From positions 40,118-104,117 of the forward strand of contig JARBJD010000268.1 in NCBI GenBank assembly GCA_033064195.1: a stretch of DNA of 64,000 nucleotides, written 5' to 3'. The notes below the pieces were generated by a model that made no database searches, was not told the DNA's origin, and worked only from the letters and a program-made list of their open reading frames with translations. The first letter of the stretch is position 1. The number at the start of each line of letters is the position of its first letter. The translations under genes and the position numbers were made by a program. This document shows, piece by piece, positions 1 to 9,223 of this stretch. This DNA is from Blattamonas nauphoetae (taxonomy: Eukaryota > Preaxostyla > Oxymonadida).

Positions 1-1459
1 AAACGAGATACAGTGCAGCATTTTCATCTGCCGTTGAGAGTTCGAAAAAGCAATAGTTGATCGTAATTGATGACACACGCCCAACATAGACGCTTCCGGC
101 TTCATAAACTGAAGAGCATTCGGTGAACGACGAGCCAGACAGGGATAACTGTTCATTGCCCCTGAAATTGGAGAAGCACACTGCGCCTCCTGCACTGTAT
201 ACGTCAGTGCAGATGCATTTGTGGAAGAAACAGGACTTGATGGCGAGGGATGAGTATGCGACATAAATGGAGATTGCGGCTCCACCAAGTTCATCATCAC
301 TTGTGAGTGTCATCTTGTTGAATGTGCAGAGAATGAAGGTGACGGATGCGGCATCTGATTTGGAGTCTAAGGCGAATCGACCAATCTCTGACTGTGTTCG
401 GTTTTCGAAGGAGAAGTCATATTGTCCGTTCGAGTTGCGGATGCACGATGAGAACGATGTGTTCAAACACACCAAATTCCCTCCCAAGTTCGGCGACATC
501 ATTCCCGTCCCGCTGTCGTGGTTCGTGCTTTCTCTCACGCAACTCCCAACCACTCGTTGACACACTTCACTCCCAAACAGCTGTTTTCCAAGTGGGAAGG
601 AAGAAGAGCATGTCATGTTCACAAGATTGCTTCCCACCAGACTCGTCTCCATCTGCAGTCCACAACGAGATGCTCCCAAAGAGAAGTCTCGTTCAGTCAC
701 ACCAAACGAGAACAGAGGGCCAGTTCCTCCAATCAAATCCTTCGATTCCAGCCACAGACCAGTCCCCACTATCGTGACGTGTTCAGCGTGTCCTGTCACG
801 TCATCTCCCTTTTCGACAGCGCGAGGGGAGATCAGCGATGGTTGTGGACGTGTCAGACCAACAAACGGAGCAACATGGTCGGATTTCGAGAGGTGAGTCA
901 CATCTGTCAGGATGATGGTCGAACCCAGCGTCATTCCTTCAGTTGATGATGTCCTGATCATGAAGGGTGAATAATCGCCATTTGAAGTGATCGAGCTTGA
1001 CGAAAAGCGGACAGTCGAGCCAGAGACTGAACAGACCCCATTTCGTTCCGAGGTCAGGACGGTGTGAACTCCGCTCATCGAAAAGGTGCTATTCAGCACA
1101 TCAAACATGAATGATGCGACAGAGATTCCGTCAGTTGCATCGTTTGGTGTTGGTTTTGGTTCGGCTTTTGTCGACGCTTCATTTGGAGACCAAGAAGAAG
1201 GCCCGGAACTTGGTTGGATGTCGCGTTGAAACAACAATCTCGAACTGTTCCCAATTAGCGTCAGATCTTCCGATCGGATCTCGATGCTGGAGTAGACGAC
1301 GACATCTTTGCTCAGTCGCAATATCTTTGGATTACGACAACACACTTCCAATCTGTTTTCATGATCGACTCGTAGAAGTGACAGAAGAGAATTCGGAGAA
1401 TTCGAAAGGTCAGTTTGGGTCGAGATGAAGATGGCGACAATGACGAGGAAACTGTTCAT
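1..1459 (-). CDS. Secreted beta-helix (Pmp-like repeat) surface protein, 3' end outside window
   Basis: Reading the minus strand from the ATG at 1459-1457 gives 486 codons open to the window edge. The product starts with a signal peptide (MNSFLVIVAIFIS...). After about 200 residues come repeats with GGA(A/V) motifs and 'SFxxC / CTFxKM / CFFxKC' strands, typical of right-handed parallel beta-helix (pectin-lyase-like, chlamydial Pmp-like) proteins. It is clearly a paralogue of the N-terminal part of the gene at 40744-47730: both share LGxQLFGSE.CQRVVGSC, STNHDSGTGMMSPNLGGN and CLNTSFSSCIR. Two stops in frame at 1501-1512 just upstream fix the start region. By analogy with the paralogue, the missing 3' part should encode Ig-like repeats, a transmembrane segment and a pseudokinase tail. 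Ligand and role are unknown. Confidence 0.75.
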   Translation of the reverse strand, partial: MNSFLVIVAIFISTQTDLSNSPNSLLSLLRVDHENRLEVCCRNPKILRLSKDVVVYSSIEIRSEDLTLIGNSSRLLFQRDIQPSSGPSSWSPNEASTKAEPKPTPNDATDGISVASFMFDVLNSTFSMSGVHTVLTSERNGVCSVSGSTVRFSSSSITSNGDYSPFMIRTSSTEGMTLGSTIILTDVTHLSKSDHVAPFVGLTRPQPSLISPRAVEKGDDVTGHAEHVTIVGTGLWLESKDLIGGTGPLFSFGVTERDFSLGASRCGLQMETSLVGSNLVNMTCSSSFPLGKQLFGSEVCQRVVGSCVRESTNHDSGTGMMSPNLGGNLVCLNTSFSSCIRNSNGQYDFSFENRTQSEIGRFALDSKSDAASVTFILCTFNKMTLTSDDELGGAAISIYVAYSSLAIKSCFFHKCICTDVYSAGGAVCFSNFRGNEQLSLSGSSFTECSSVYEAGSVYVGRVSSITINYCFFELSTADENAALYLV

Positions 1460-3128
1460 TGACACGCTCGGACAAATCCAAATTCCTGCAGCCCAATATC
1501 ATTTTGTTGAACTTCACAAAGATGTGTTCTTGAATACTTTAGATCCGATGATCCGGCAGAGATTTCTGTGATTCACGTGAAGTCTATCAGATGATGGTTC
1601 CAAGGTTCTCTGCATCGTATCATCGTTTTAGTCCAAATGAAAGTGAAGAAGGCGTATTGACCTCGATTTGAGTGTTTGTCGATGACACGAATCTTGTAAA
1701 TTCATAGATGTTGGTTGATAAATGCGACAGCCTTTTGCTTGGCCAAGATACAGCTGCAGAGCCACCTTTCCATCTGAAAACAAGAGTTTCGATTCCATGG
1801 AAAACTCTTGGGCAACATTTGATGAATTTCGTGTTGAATGAACAGAACTTAGTGCGTGGAAATGGCCAATTTTTTCATTATTCTCTCCGTCTGAAAGAAC
1901 CTTCCCACACTCCACACAATGACAAGCTCCGACTGATTCGTTGTGCTGATATCGAAATTTGATGAAAAGATGTTACTCTCGCATCGCAATGGTCTTCCAG
2001 TCTCTTCGTTCCAACGTGGATTTCGAAGTTCCCAAGTTCCTTGTCATTTTGACCACGTCCGAAAGATTCCTCAAAAGGAAGAATAGTGGAGTTGAATGTT
2101 AGCGCTGAGGGAGAATGCCACTGCTCTCTTCGCGGCAGCCGGCTTGTTCTCACTCAGTGGAACAAGCTGTGTGCATCAATTTCGGTTGATTGAGTATTGC
2201 GTTAGGTCGTTCACAGTCTTCTTCCTTTTCATTCGAGTCAACGCCGTGTCCACCAAACCAAACACGAACAGACACCCAGCGTGTTCCCAGAGTGACTTCT
2301 CTTCACTGGCTGTTGGAACTGCAACACAGTGTCTCGGTGTGGTTCCCACGAGTCGTTTGTCGGCACAAAGGAATGGTCGTCGGTCAAGAGCAGTTGTCGT
2401 CGCTCCTTCCGATCAACTCCCACAATCCCCCCAAATCCAGAGACACTGCAGTGGACACACGGGGTGTGGGAACTTCGTCGATGGAGTTGGAGACGAGAGT
2501 GCATGTTGGGCGGGAATCGACGGAGATCTTCAAGTCATCATCAACTGTCCCGCTGTGCACTCACCCGGAGAGATCGAACGTGATCCGTGCTGAGACGTGG
2601 ATTGGCGGCTGAAGAGCGATTGAAGGGCGACCGGATCGAGTTTGCGAGGGAGGGAGTGTTCGTCGCTGGCCTTCATTCGATGTTGGCAGAATCGGATGAA
2701 TTTGGGATCCACCTGTCGTGCCGACTTCCCCAGCATCGTCAAACACAAGAAGAATACTCTCTGAAAATCAATTTTTGCGCAGTCCTTCCGTTTCCCCTCC
2801 AAAACCGAACCACAACCAACCACACGTTTTCCATCCACAGCCTGTGCAACCACGAGGGAGGCGAAGAGAGTGGCGAGAGTGTGGTGAATCAACTTCGAGC
2901 AATGTCGGGAGCGGTTGGATCAGAGAAGGATGGACGAGGCGTGAAAGTTGGGTCGAGAGAAGATGGTTGGAACAATCTGTGATGTGCTGAGGGATTGGCC
3001 AGAATCAATATTGGAGAGATGAAATGACGTGGGGAAGATGGATGTTGTAACAACCGCAAAGAAAACAATGAGTGTTGTCCAAAAGCAGTCAGAAACAGTT
3101 CGGAAGGATCACTGGTTCATTTACATTT
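1460..3128. other. Intergenic stretch without a supportable gene
   Basis: Only short overlapping ORFs on both strands are present. Minus-strand ORFs at 2561-2746 and 2530-2892 look vaguely like decayed repeat protein (for example a run of DAGEVGTTGGSQIHP), but they do not align convincingly with any other gene in the window. The part next to 1459 presumably holds the promoter of the beta-helix gene; no motif could be fixed. Confidence 0.4.
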
Positions 3129-4200
3129 CTATTCCTGTTTTGGAACGTTCATGCCCAGCATGTTGTTGCAGTCGATCGACTGGGCAACAATTAATCTTCC
3201 ACAGCGTGAATCTTTCTCGTTTTGCAGCTTTTCCTCCATCACATCTTCGATACCCTTCATTCTCAACTTCCGAGACATTACCTTCCACATCTGTCGCTGG
3301 TTTTCCCGTGTTTTGTCCCATTCCCGCTGGGAAGCAATCATGACATGCAGAAAAGCCAAAATTGAGTAACCATTTTCGAAGAATGAGAGGCAACTTGGGA
3401 GCGGGATAACGACTTGCATATCAAGAACAACATCCATTGTTGGTCGATAAGAAGGAGATATTTCGATGAGTTGGGTGAGGAGTATCACCAAATATCTGGA
3501 TTGTTGTCCATCAACGATCGAAAATCGGTTCACAAACAAGTGCCAAATAAACGTCTCCAAAGGAACAAGAACTTTCCTGAAAACTGTCTCGTGAATAGCT
3601 TGTTCTTCAGTGCCATTTTCAATTCCGAGCTCTGAGAGACCATGTGGAGATGTGAGCCAGATCGAATTGATGATGGTTCCCATGAGATAGGTGTGGATAT
3701 CGACTGCTTCTGCCAAGGAAAGAGAGAGTGGATTGAGAGTGTTGATGAGACGAGGGATCAGATCAGCTCTGACAAGGGCAAGTCTGGTGTGCTGAACTGT
3801 TCGAAAACACAGTTTCGAGCATATCCATCGTGGTTGTGGTGATCTTCTGATTGGGCGAAGAAATGAGCACCACAATGGATTCTACGAATCGGATGGAAGA
3901 TTCATCTCCCGATTTCCCAAATCTGTCGAGAAAAGAGTCTGCTGATTTCCGATCATTCCAAGACAAGTATCGAAGAAATCGCACCACTTTATCTTTCAGA
4001 GAGTCATCAAAAACATGCTGGGACTTCACAGTGGCAACAAGAGACTGAAAGACAACGGCCATTTCGTGTTCAGATTCAGTTCGATTGATTTGCCAATTCA
4101 GAAAAGGAGAGCAATCTGTGAAGAATACCAAAGAACATCAAGACAAACCTCGAGATGGATAAACAGTGTAGGAAGGTATCTTCGAGGCTAAAGCACCCAT
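3129..4200 (-). pseudogene. Helical-repeat (ARM-like) protein, family A, frameshifted copy
   Basis: Exon 1 (4200-4149, MGALASKIPSYTVYPSR) joins exon 2 (4115-3129) across a 33-nt GT-AG intron to give ...DCSPFLNWQIN. The product is about 345 aa, all alpha-helical, Leu-rich, with no signal peptide or membrane segment, and is a close paralogue of the gene at 7887-8980: LNPLSLS.A...DIH, EQAIHE...RVLVP.E..I, SIVDGQQS. Near 3780 the frame breaks. The upstream frame ends ...VFSNSSAHQTCPCQS and the downstream frame resumes ...HTRLALVRADLIPRL. The exon total (1039 nt) is one base out of frame, and alignment length with the paralogue supports a single-base indel rather than another intron. Biochemical role unknown; an armadillo/HEAT-like fold is inferred from helix pattern only. 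The shift is either real decay or an assembly indel. Confidence 0.65.
4116..4148 (-). other. Spliceosomal intron, 33 nt
   Basis: On the minus strand GTTTGTCTTG...TTCTTCACAG separates MGALASK...PSR from DCSPFLNW. Splicing supplies the G of GAT (Asp) and gives the family N-terminus; without it the ATG exon is out of frame. Confidence 0.6.
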
Positions 4201-4371
4201 TCCTTTCGGTTGGTTTGTGGAATCACAGTTAATGGGTTGAGATGAAGAAGACAGTTTCACAACCTGTTAAGTGAGATATTCAACGAGTGAGAGATTCTCT
4301 GAATAATTCCAAGTGATAGCTGAAATGACGTGAGATGAAAAGAAAAGTGGATCTTGATTTGTTTCAGTTCG

Positions 4372-6364
4372 TTATTCCCGCCATCTTCGGTAAACACGGC
4401 TGGAGCTGGCATGGTTCGAACCGATAACCCCCGTCACACGGCAGATGAAAGCCTCAACCTCATTTGGGACAGTCAAGTGTCTTGTTCTTGGCAGCCAGGC
4501 TTCGACAACGTCCTCAGCGCCAACTTGTCGGAGTCTCTCCACTCTCCGCTTCCATCTCGACCATCGTCTGTCTTTCAAAAGCTCGTCGTTTCTTTTGAAG
4601 AGTGACAATCGATTGCAAAGACTCTTCTCGTCGGTTTTCTCCACCAACCACCCCACTTCCCACGACTCCCTTCCTATATCCTCATACAACCCTTCGCTGT
4701 ACAGTTCCTTTTCCAGCCTCATTACGTTTTCAAGAATTCGATTGATGTGGCTTTCGAAGAGACCGTCTGGCGTGGCAAGATACTCGTCTCGTTGGAAGAC
4801 AAACAGAAGGTATGGCTGTGACGGAACCACAACTCGATTGAACTGAAGAAGTGGCTCAAACGGTTTTTCCTCCCTCTTCCAAAAATCTGGAAAAGTGCCA
4901 CGAGTCATGTTCCAAATGAGTGAAAGGACGTGACTGTGGAAGTCTCGATCAGCGAGTGGGACAGCTGTCGGTCGAACACGCTCGAACATTCGTTCAATCA
5001 TGTTCTCCTTCAGAAAGATGAAGATTGCTCGGGTTTCTGATGGCTTGTTGTTTGTGAGGCTGAGGATGTCCATCAGGAGATTCGTGTTGAAGTGTCGACT
5101 GATCTGTTCGACGAGCGTGAACAAGTCCGGCCCTTCCACAAACAGTGACTCGAGAATTGGATTGAGAGACTTCATCGACATGACCAGCGAGCGTGTGATG
5201 ATCTTCCATGACATAGTCAGCACAGAGTTGATTGTCGCATTCAACGCATCCTTCTGGTCGGTTGGTACGTTCGTGAGGTGTGATGGGAGTTCAAGACATG
5301 TTGTGATGGCTGTCTTGACGGTTGGTAACGAGGCATGAGTAATTTTTTCCTTCAAAAAGGTTGACAAGAAACAAGGCAGACGATTAGTGAGTGGTAGAAG
5401 CGGGATGTAATTCGTTCGAAGAGGATTGTCACTCCACTCGACACGATCTCCAAAGTGTGATGGAGTGATGTCACTGCAGCGCTGGTCAGAGTGGCTGAGG
5501 TGTGGACAAGTTCGTTCGTTTTGGAAAGACCGACATCGATGGCTGAGACGAAAAGCTCGACATAGCGATCATCACGAAGAAGTAGGAGATTGTTACAGAA
5601 AGAGATTCTGTTGTTGACAAAGGACCAGAGATTGTGGATGCTCACGATGGACGATTCCTCGAATGGTGATGTTGTGGGTGTTGGAATCGGTGAAGATTTG
5701 ATCAAATCAAGACCAACGTTGATAATCGACACCATCGCCTGGGTGTTTTCAGACTTCGCCAGATGATTGAGATTGCACAGCTGATCCAGGAAGTGGAGTT
5801 TACTCACCACAAAGTCCCAGATGTCGCCGATCGTTGTGAATGTCGATTTTTCGAGAGATTGGTGCGGGACAGTCGAAGAAGTGAAGAGTGACTTGATTTG
5901 CAAGAGGTGGTCGGTGAGAACCTCGGATAATCGTTCGATGAACGTGACAGTCTTCACAGCTGGATCGGAAAGGGAGAAGATGAGTCGGTGGTTGGCCAAC
6001 AGCGAAGCAGCTTCTTGATTGCGGGCGTGTCGGCTGAGGGACTGAAAGACGAGTTCGAAAACAGTTGCGTTGGGAGAGAACATGATCGCAGCCAAACTTT
6101 CCAAGAAGAAAGCTGACAAGTCGCTCTTCTCGATCTCTTCAAGTGTCGTGCGGAATGCGGTTTCGTGATAAGAGAGGAAGGCGGAAGAGGAAGCAGGGGT
6201 GGATGTCATCATTTGGATGCACTTTCCAATCTGAGAGAAGAAAGGGAGGAAAGAACGCAGACTGACAAACGGACAAGAACATTTCTGGTGGCGACGAATT
6301 GCCCAAGGAGTGACGATGGGAGTGACGATTCACAGATGCGAACATTCTCGTCTTCTGACGACAT
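4372..6364 (-). pseudogene. Large helical protein, family B, frameshifted
   Basis: Two minus-strand ORFs, 6212-5352 (starting MMTSTPASSSAFLSYHE) and 5367-4372 (...KEKITHASLPTVKTA...), form one gene. The correct frame switches near 5445: downstream of it the second frame reads WSDNPLRTNYIPLLPLTNRL and runs straight into the second ORF. A one- or two-base indel explains this. The combined product would be about 600-650 aa, helical and Leu-rich, with a basic, Trp-rich C-terminus (GWLVEKTDEK, RWSRWKRRVERLRQVG). The first frame is open upstream of 6212 to about 6335 without an ATG. In another frame, from 6364, MSSEDENVRICESSLPSS looks coding, so a first exon joined by a short intron whose 3' site could be TTCTTCTCTCAG (about 6230) is likely. 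Function unknown; not in the same family as the neighbour at 3129. Confidence 0.6.
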
Positions 6365-7886
6365 CCCTGAACGAGAAGAACACATTTAAGAACAGAATGA
6401 ACCAACACAACTACACCACACCGATCAGGAGCAACAACTGTGGGAGAGAGAGCTGAAGATAAATCGTTGAAAAGAGGAGCAGACAGGGCAAGACGACAGA
6501 GGCATCTGTACGCACAATTGTGCAAGGAAAGGAACTGGTGCATGCTGCAAGACAAAATCCAGGCCGTGTTCAGTTTCTGAGAGTCAGAAAACAAATGGAT
6601 GAAGTTGAACGAACGATCTCGAACAAACCTGAAGCCACAACGAAGAGAACGTCCAGAAGAGAGATTTTCAGGGCTGGTGCTTCATTACAGGCAAGACTTA
6701 TGAGAATTTTCGCAAGAGACTGGGATTCATAATTATTCTGGAAAGAGAAAGCAGACTGTCACTTTTGTCTTTCTATCATCTTCAGAATGGCTGGGAGGCG
6801 AAATATGTTCGAATATTGGGTTCAACATGGGATCTTGCGAATCAGGCATCACAGACATGACCGTTCAGAATTGGAATCACGAACAGCTTTTTGAATAGAA
6901 ATAAATGTGGGCTGGATCGTGTGATCGTTGTTCTTTTCACGTGAATCAGCTTGAAAATGTAATATGCGAACTGAAAATATCCAAATCATGTGTCATGCAT
7001 TTCGCCACCGATTAATACTGCTATTTAGAGAGTATCTGACGATCAGTTCCATCAGCGGTGGATGTTGAGTTTTTCTCCCGATAAGACCCGGAACTCCCCG
7101 ATAATTAACATGTTACAGCGACAATACAGTGTGTGGAGAGGTAAAGGTCAACTGGGGACGAGGTGATGGCTTTGATAGAGGATTGATTGACCTTGAGATG
7201 AATACTGTGTTTTGGGTCTTGAATGGGAGGCAGCAGGATGAATTGTGCGGAGTGACTGAATATGCCCCACGGATTTGGGTAATGAGGACCGCAGATTTGG
7301 GGTGAGATAAAGTTGGTGTCGACCGTAGTATGGATGAGCTTGCATGTCTGCTGTTGAATTTTACTCGGGAGTAGTTTGTGAAAACATCTGAAAACATGAT
7401 TCAGATGATCGCTTCGACCAAAGAAGGAGGTTCTGCGGTGGTTGTTCGATCGAACCGTCCCAACCTTCCACTTTCATGGAATAAAGAAGAATCGCCCCTG
7501 ATTGATGAATGAATCCCCCTCTTGGAAGCTATTTGTGTTGAGGATTGGCCATTCCGGCGAGGAGACTCCATCAGGAATTCGGATGGTCGCTTTGCGTGAA
7601 TGAACTTGAGTGTGAGGATGACGGGTAGTTCCGGAAGTATTATGACAAGCCGAGGCTATGCATCGACATCCGTGATTTGATCATCGTTGTCGATTTGCTG
7701 TTTTGTCGGTTTCCGCAACGTTTCTGGAGGATCGTTGCCAACTTCCAGCCTCTTCTGGTTTTGAGTTGCTTCGAATTGGGAACTCGATTCCCACGATCAT
7801 ATGATTCTTTTTCGGTAACGTGAGCTTGATTCGGTGAGAGCTGAACGTGCCAGAATATCTGGGCCTTCGTCGATCCAGTGCATCTT
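6365..7886. other. Intergenic stretch without a supportable gene
   Basis: No ORF here carries repeat, family or codon features like those of the neighbouring genes. ORFs at 6520-6732 (plus) and 7113-7397 (minus) are isolated and unlike anything else in the window. No repeats or inverted ends were seen. Confidence 0.5.
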
Positions 7887-8980
7887 CTACGAATACTCCG
7901 AAACGTTCAAACCACGCAAGTTGTTCAGTTCGACCGAGTATCTCACAATGGCCTGTGCGTTGAAGCTTGTGTTCGTGTACTGCAGTTGTTGTTGGAGCAC
8001 ATCTTCAAGGCCTTCCTTTTGCAGGGAACGGATGATGATCTGTCCTGTCTGAGATTGTTCCCCATCCTTCCTGTTCAATTCCTTCACAATTCTTGAAAAT
8101 TCGAAGAAAAATCGTAAAGTTGTGAGGTTGTCCTCGAAAAAGGAGAGGAAGCTGGGGATCGTGAGAGTAATTGGCAAATCCAACACAAAAGTCAATGCTG
8201 GTTGGGACAATTGAGATGTTTCTAGTGGCCGAGTCAAAAGATACGTGAACTGTTCAGACGAAGCTCCATCGGCGATGAAAGAGTAGTTGGTACACAAATA
8301 ACGAATATATGCTTCTGTTGGTACAAGAACACGATTTAAGATGGCCTCGTGAATAGCTTGTTGTTCAGAAGAATCCTTAATGTTGAGAGCGTTCAGTACA
8401 TACGGATTAGACAGGCAGAGTGATAGAGTGATGATGGAGATGACAGATGAGTGAATATCTTGAGTATCAGCAATAGACAGAGATAGTGGGTTCAAAGAGG
8501 TGAGGAGATGAACGATTAAATCCGCGTTAATCAGCCTCAGGTGCATCCGAGTCGATGTGTTGTGGAGAAGACTGTCGAGCATCTTCATCGTTGCAGTGAT
8601 GAGTGTATGATTGGCAGAAGAAAGAAGGATCATGAAAGATTGCAGAAATTCCATCAGATTCTGATCAGTTGACTCCATGGCTGGACAAATGAACTTGTTT
8701 GTATCTGTTGAGTTCGAAAACCGAAGTTGCTCCAGTAATAAGACAGCTTTCTTGACGAAATCATCAGTAAAGACAAAGTCAGGTTGAATCAGGGATACTA
8801 GAGAGTGATAGACGACAGATTTCTCGGATGGAGATTGGAATAGTGCGCCATCCCAATTCTGGAAGGCTGGATGGTCAAAATGGAATTAGATTGAAGAAAA
8901 GGCATACCATCAGGGGACTGTTCAGTTGAGATTGATGTTGGAGAGATCTGATGATTCATTGAGGTGGAGATATTTGACAT
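7887..8980 (-). CDS. Helical-repeat (ARM-like) protein, family A, intact copy
   Basis: Exon 1 (8980-8908, MSNISTSMNHQISPTSISTEQ...) joins exon 2 (8866-7887) across a 41-nt intron, giving 350 codons in one frame. Exon 2 begins ..FQNWDGALFQSPSEKSVVYHSLV, matching DCSPFLNW...VVFQSLVATV of the copy at 3129-4200 and confirming the splice. The protein is helical and Leu/Ser-rich, ends ...ELNNLRGLNVSEYS, and lacks signal peptide and TM. An armadillo/HEAT-like fold is inferred from pattern. It lies head-to-tail with the family C gene starting at 11779, 244 bp upstream; both are minus strand but there is no evidence for co-transcription. Function unknown. Confidence 0.7.
8867..8907 (-). other. Spliceosomal intron, 41 nt
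   Basis: On the minus strand GTATGCCTTTTC...TCTAATTCC...CCATCCAG, with a branch-point-like TCTAAT 23 nt before the 3' end. It contains an in-frame TAA if read through; removing it restores a family-like N-terminus. Confidence 0.7.
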
Positions 8981-9223
8981 AAACAATTATGGGACTCGAG
9001 CGAAGAGCACAAATTGAGAAAAAAGGAATGATACAGCTCAGAATCAACAGAAAAGTGATAAAACACAGAAAAATGTGAGTTTCGAAAAAGCCTGAGCTTG
9101 CGAAATATCGTCCAATGTGTTAGAACGCATCTTGCCACAGTTCCAATACCCGCAGAAGAGGACAAAGTCAGAAAAATCACAAAATCAACGATAATTGAAG
9201 ACATCTGGACAAAAAGTAATGAA

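Noticed and set aside
267-946. Plus-strand ORFs opposite the first beta-helix gene
   Set aside because: They mirror the antisense of a conserved minus-strand frame; the same shadow ORF appears at 46710-47033 opposite the paralogue.
3763-3875. Extra intron to explain the frame break near 3780
   Set aside because: A 25-nt GT-AG window exists but would delete residues that align gaplessly with the paralogue; a single-base indel fits better.
6139-6594. 151-aa minus-strand ORF
   Set aside because: It lies in another frame over the 5' end of the family B gene; the alternative frame MSSEDENV... is the more protein-like one.
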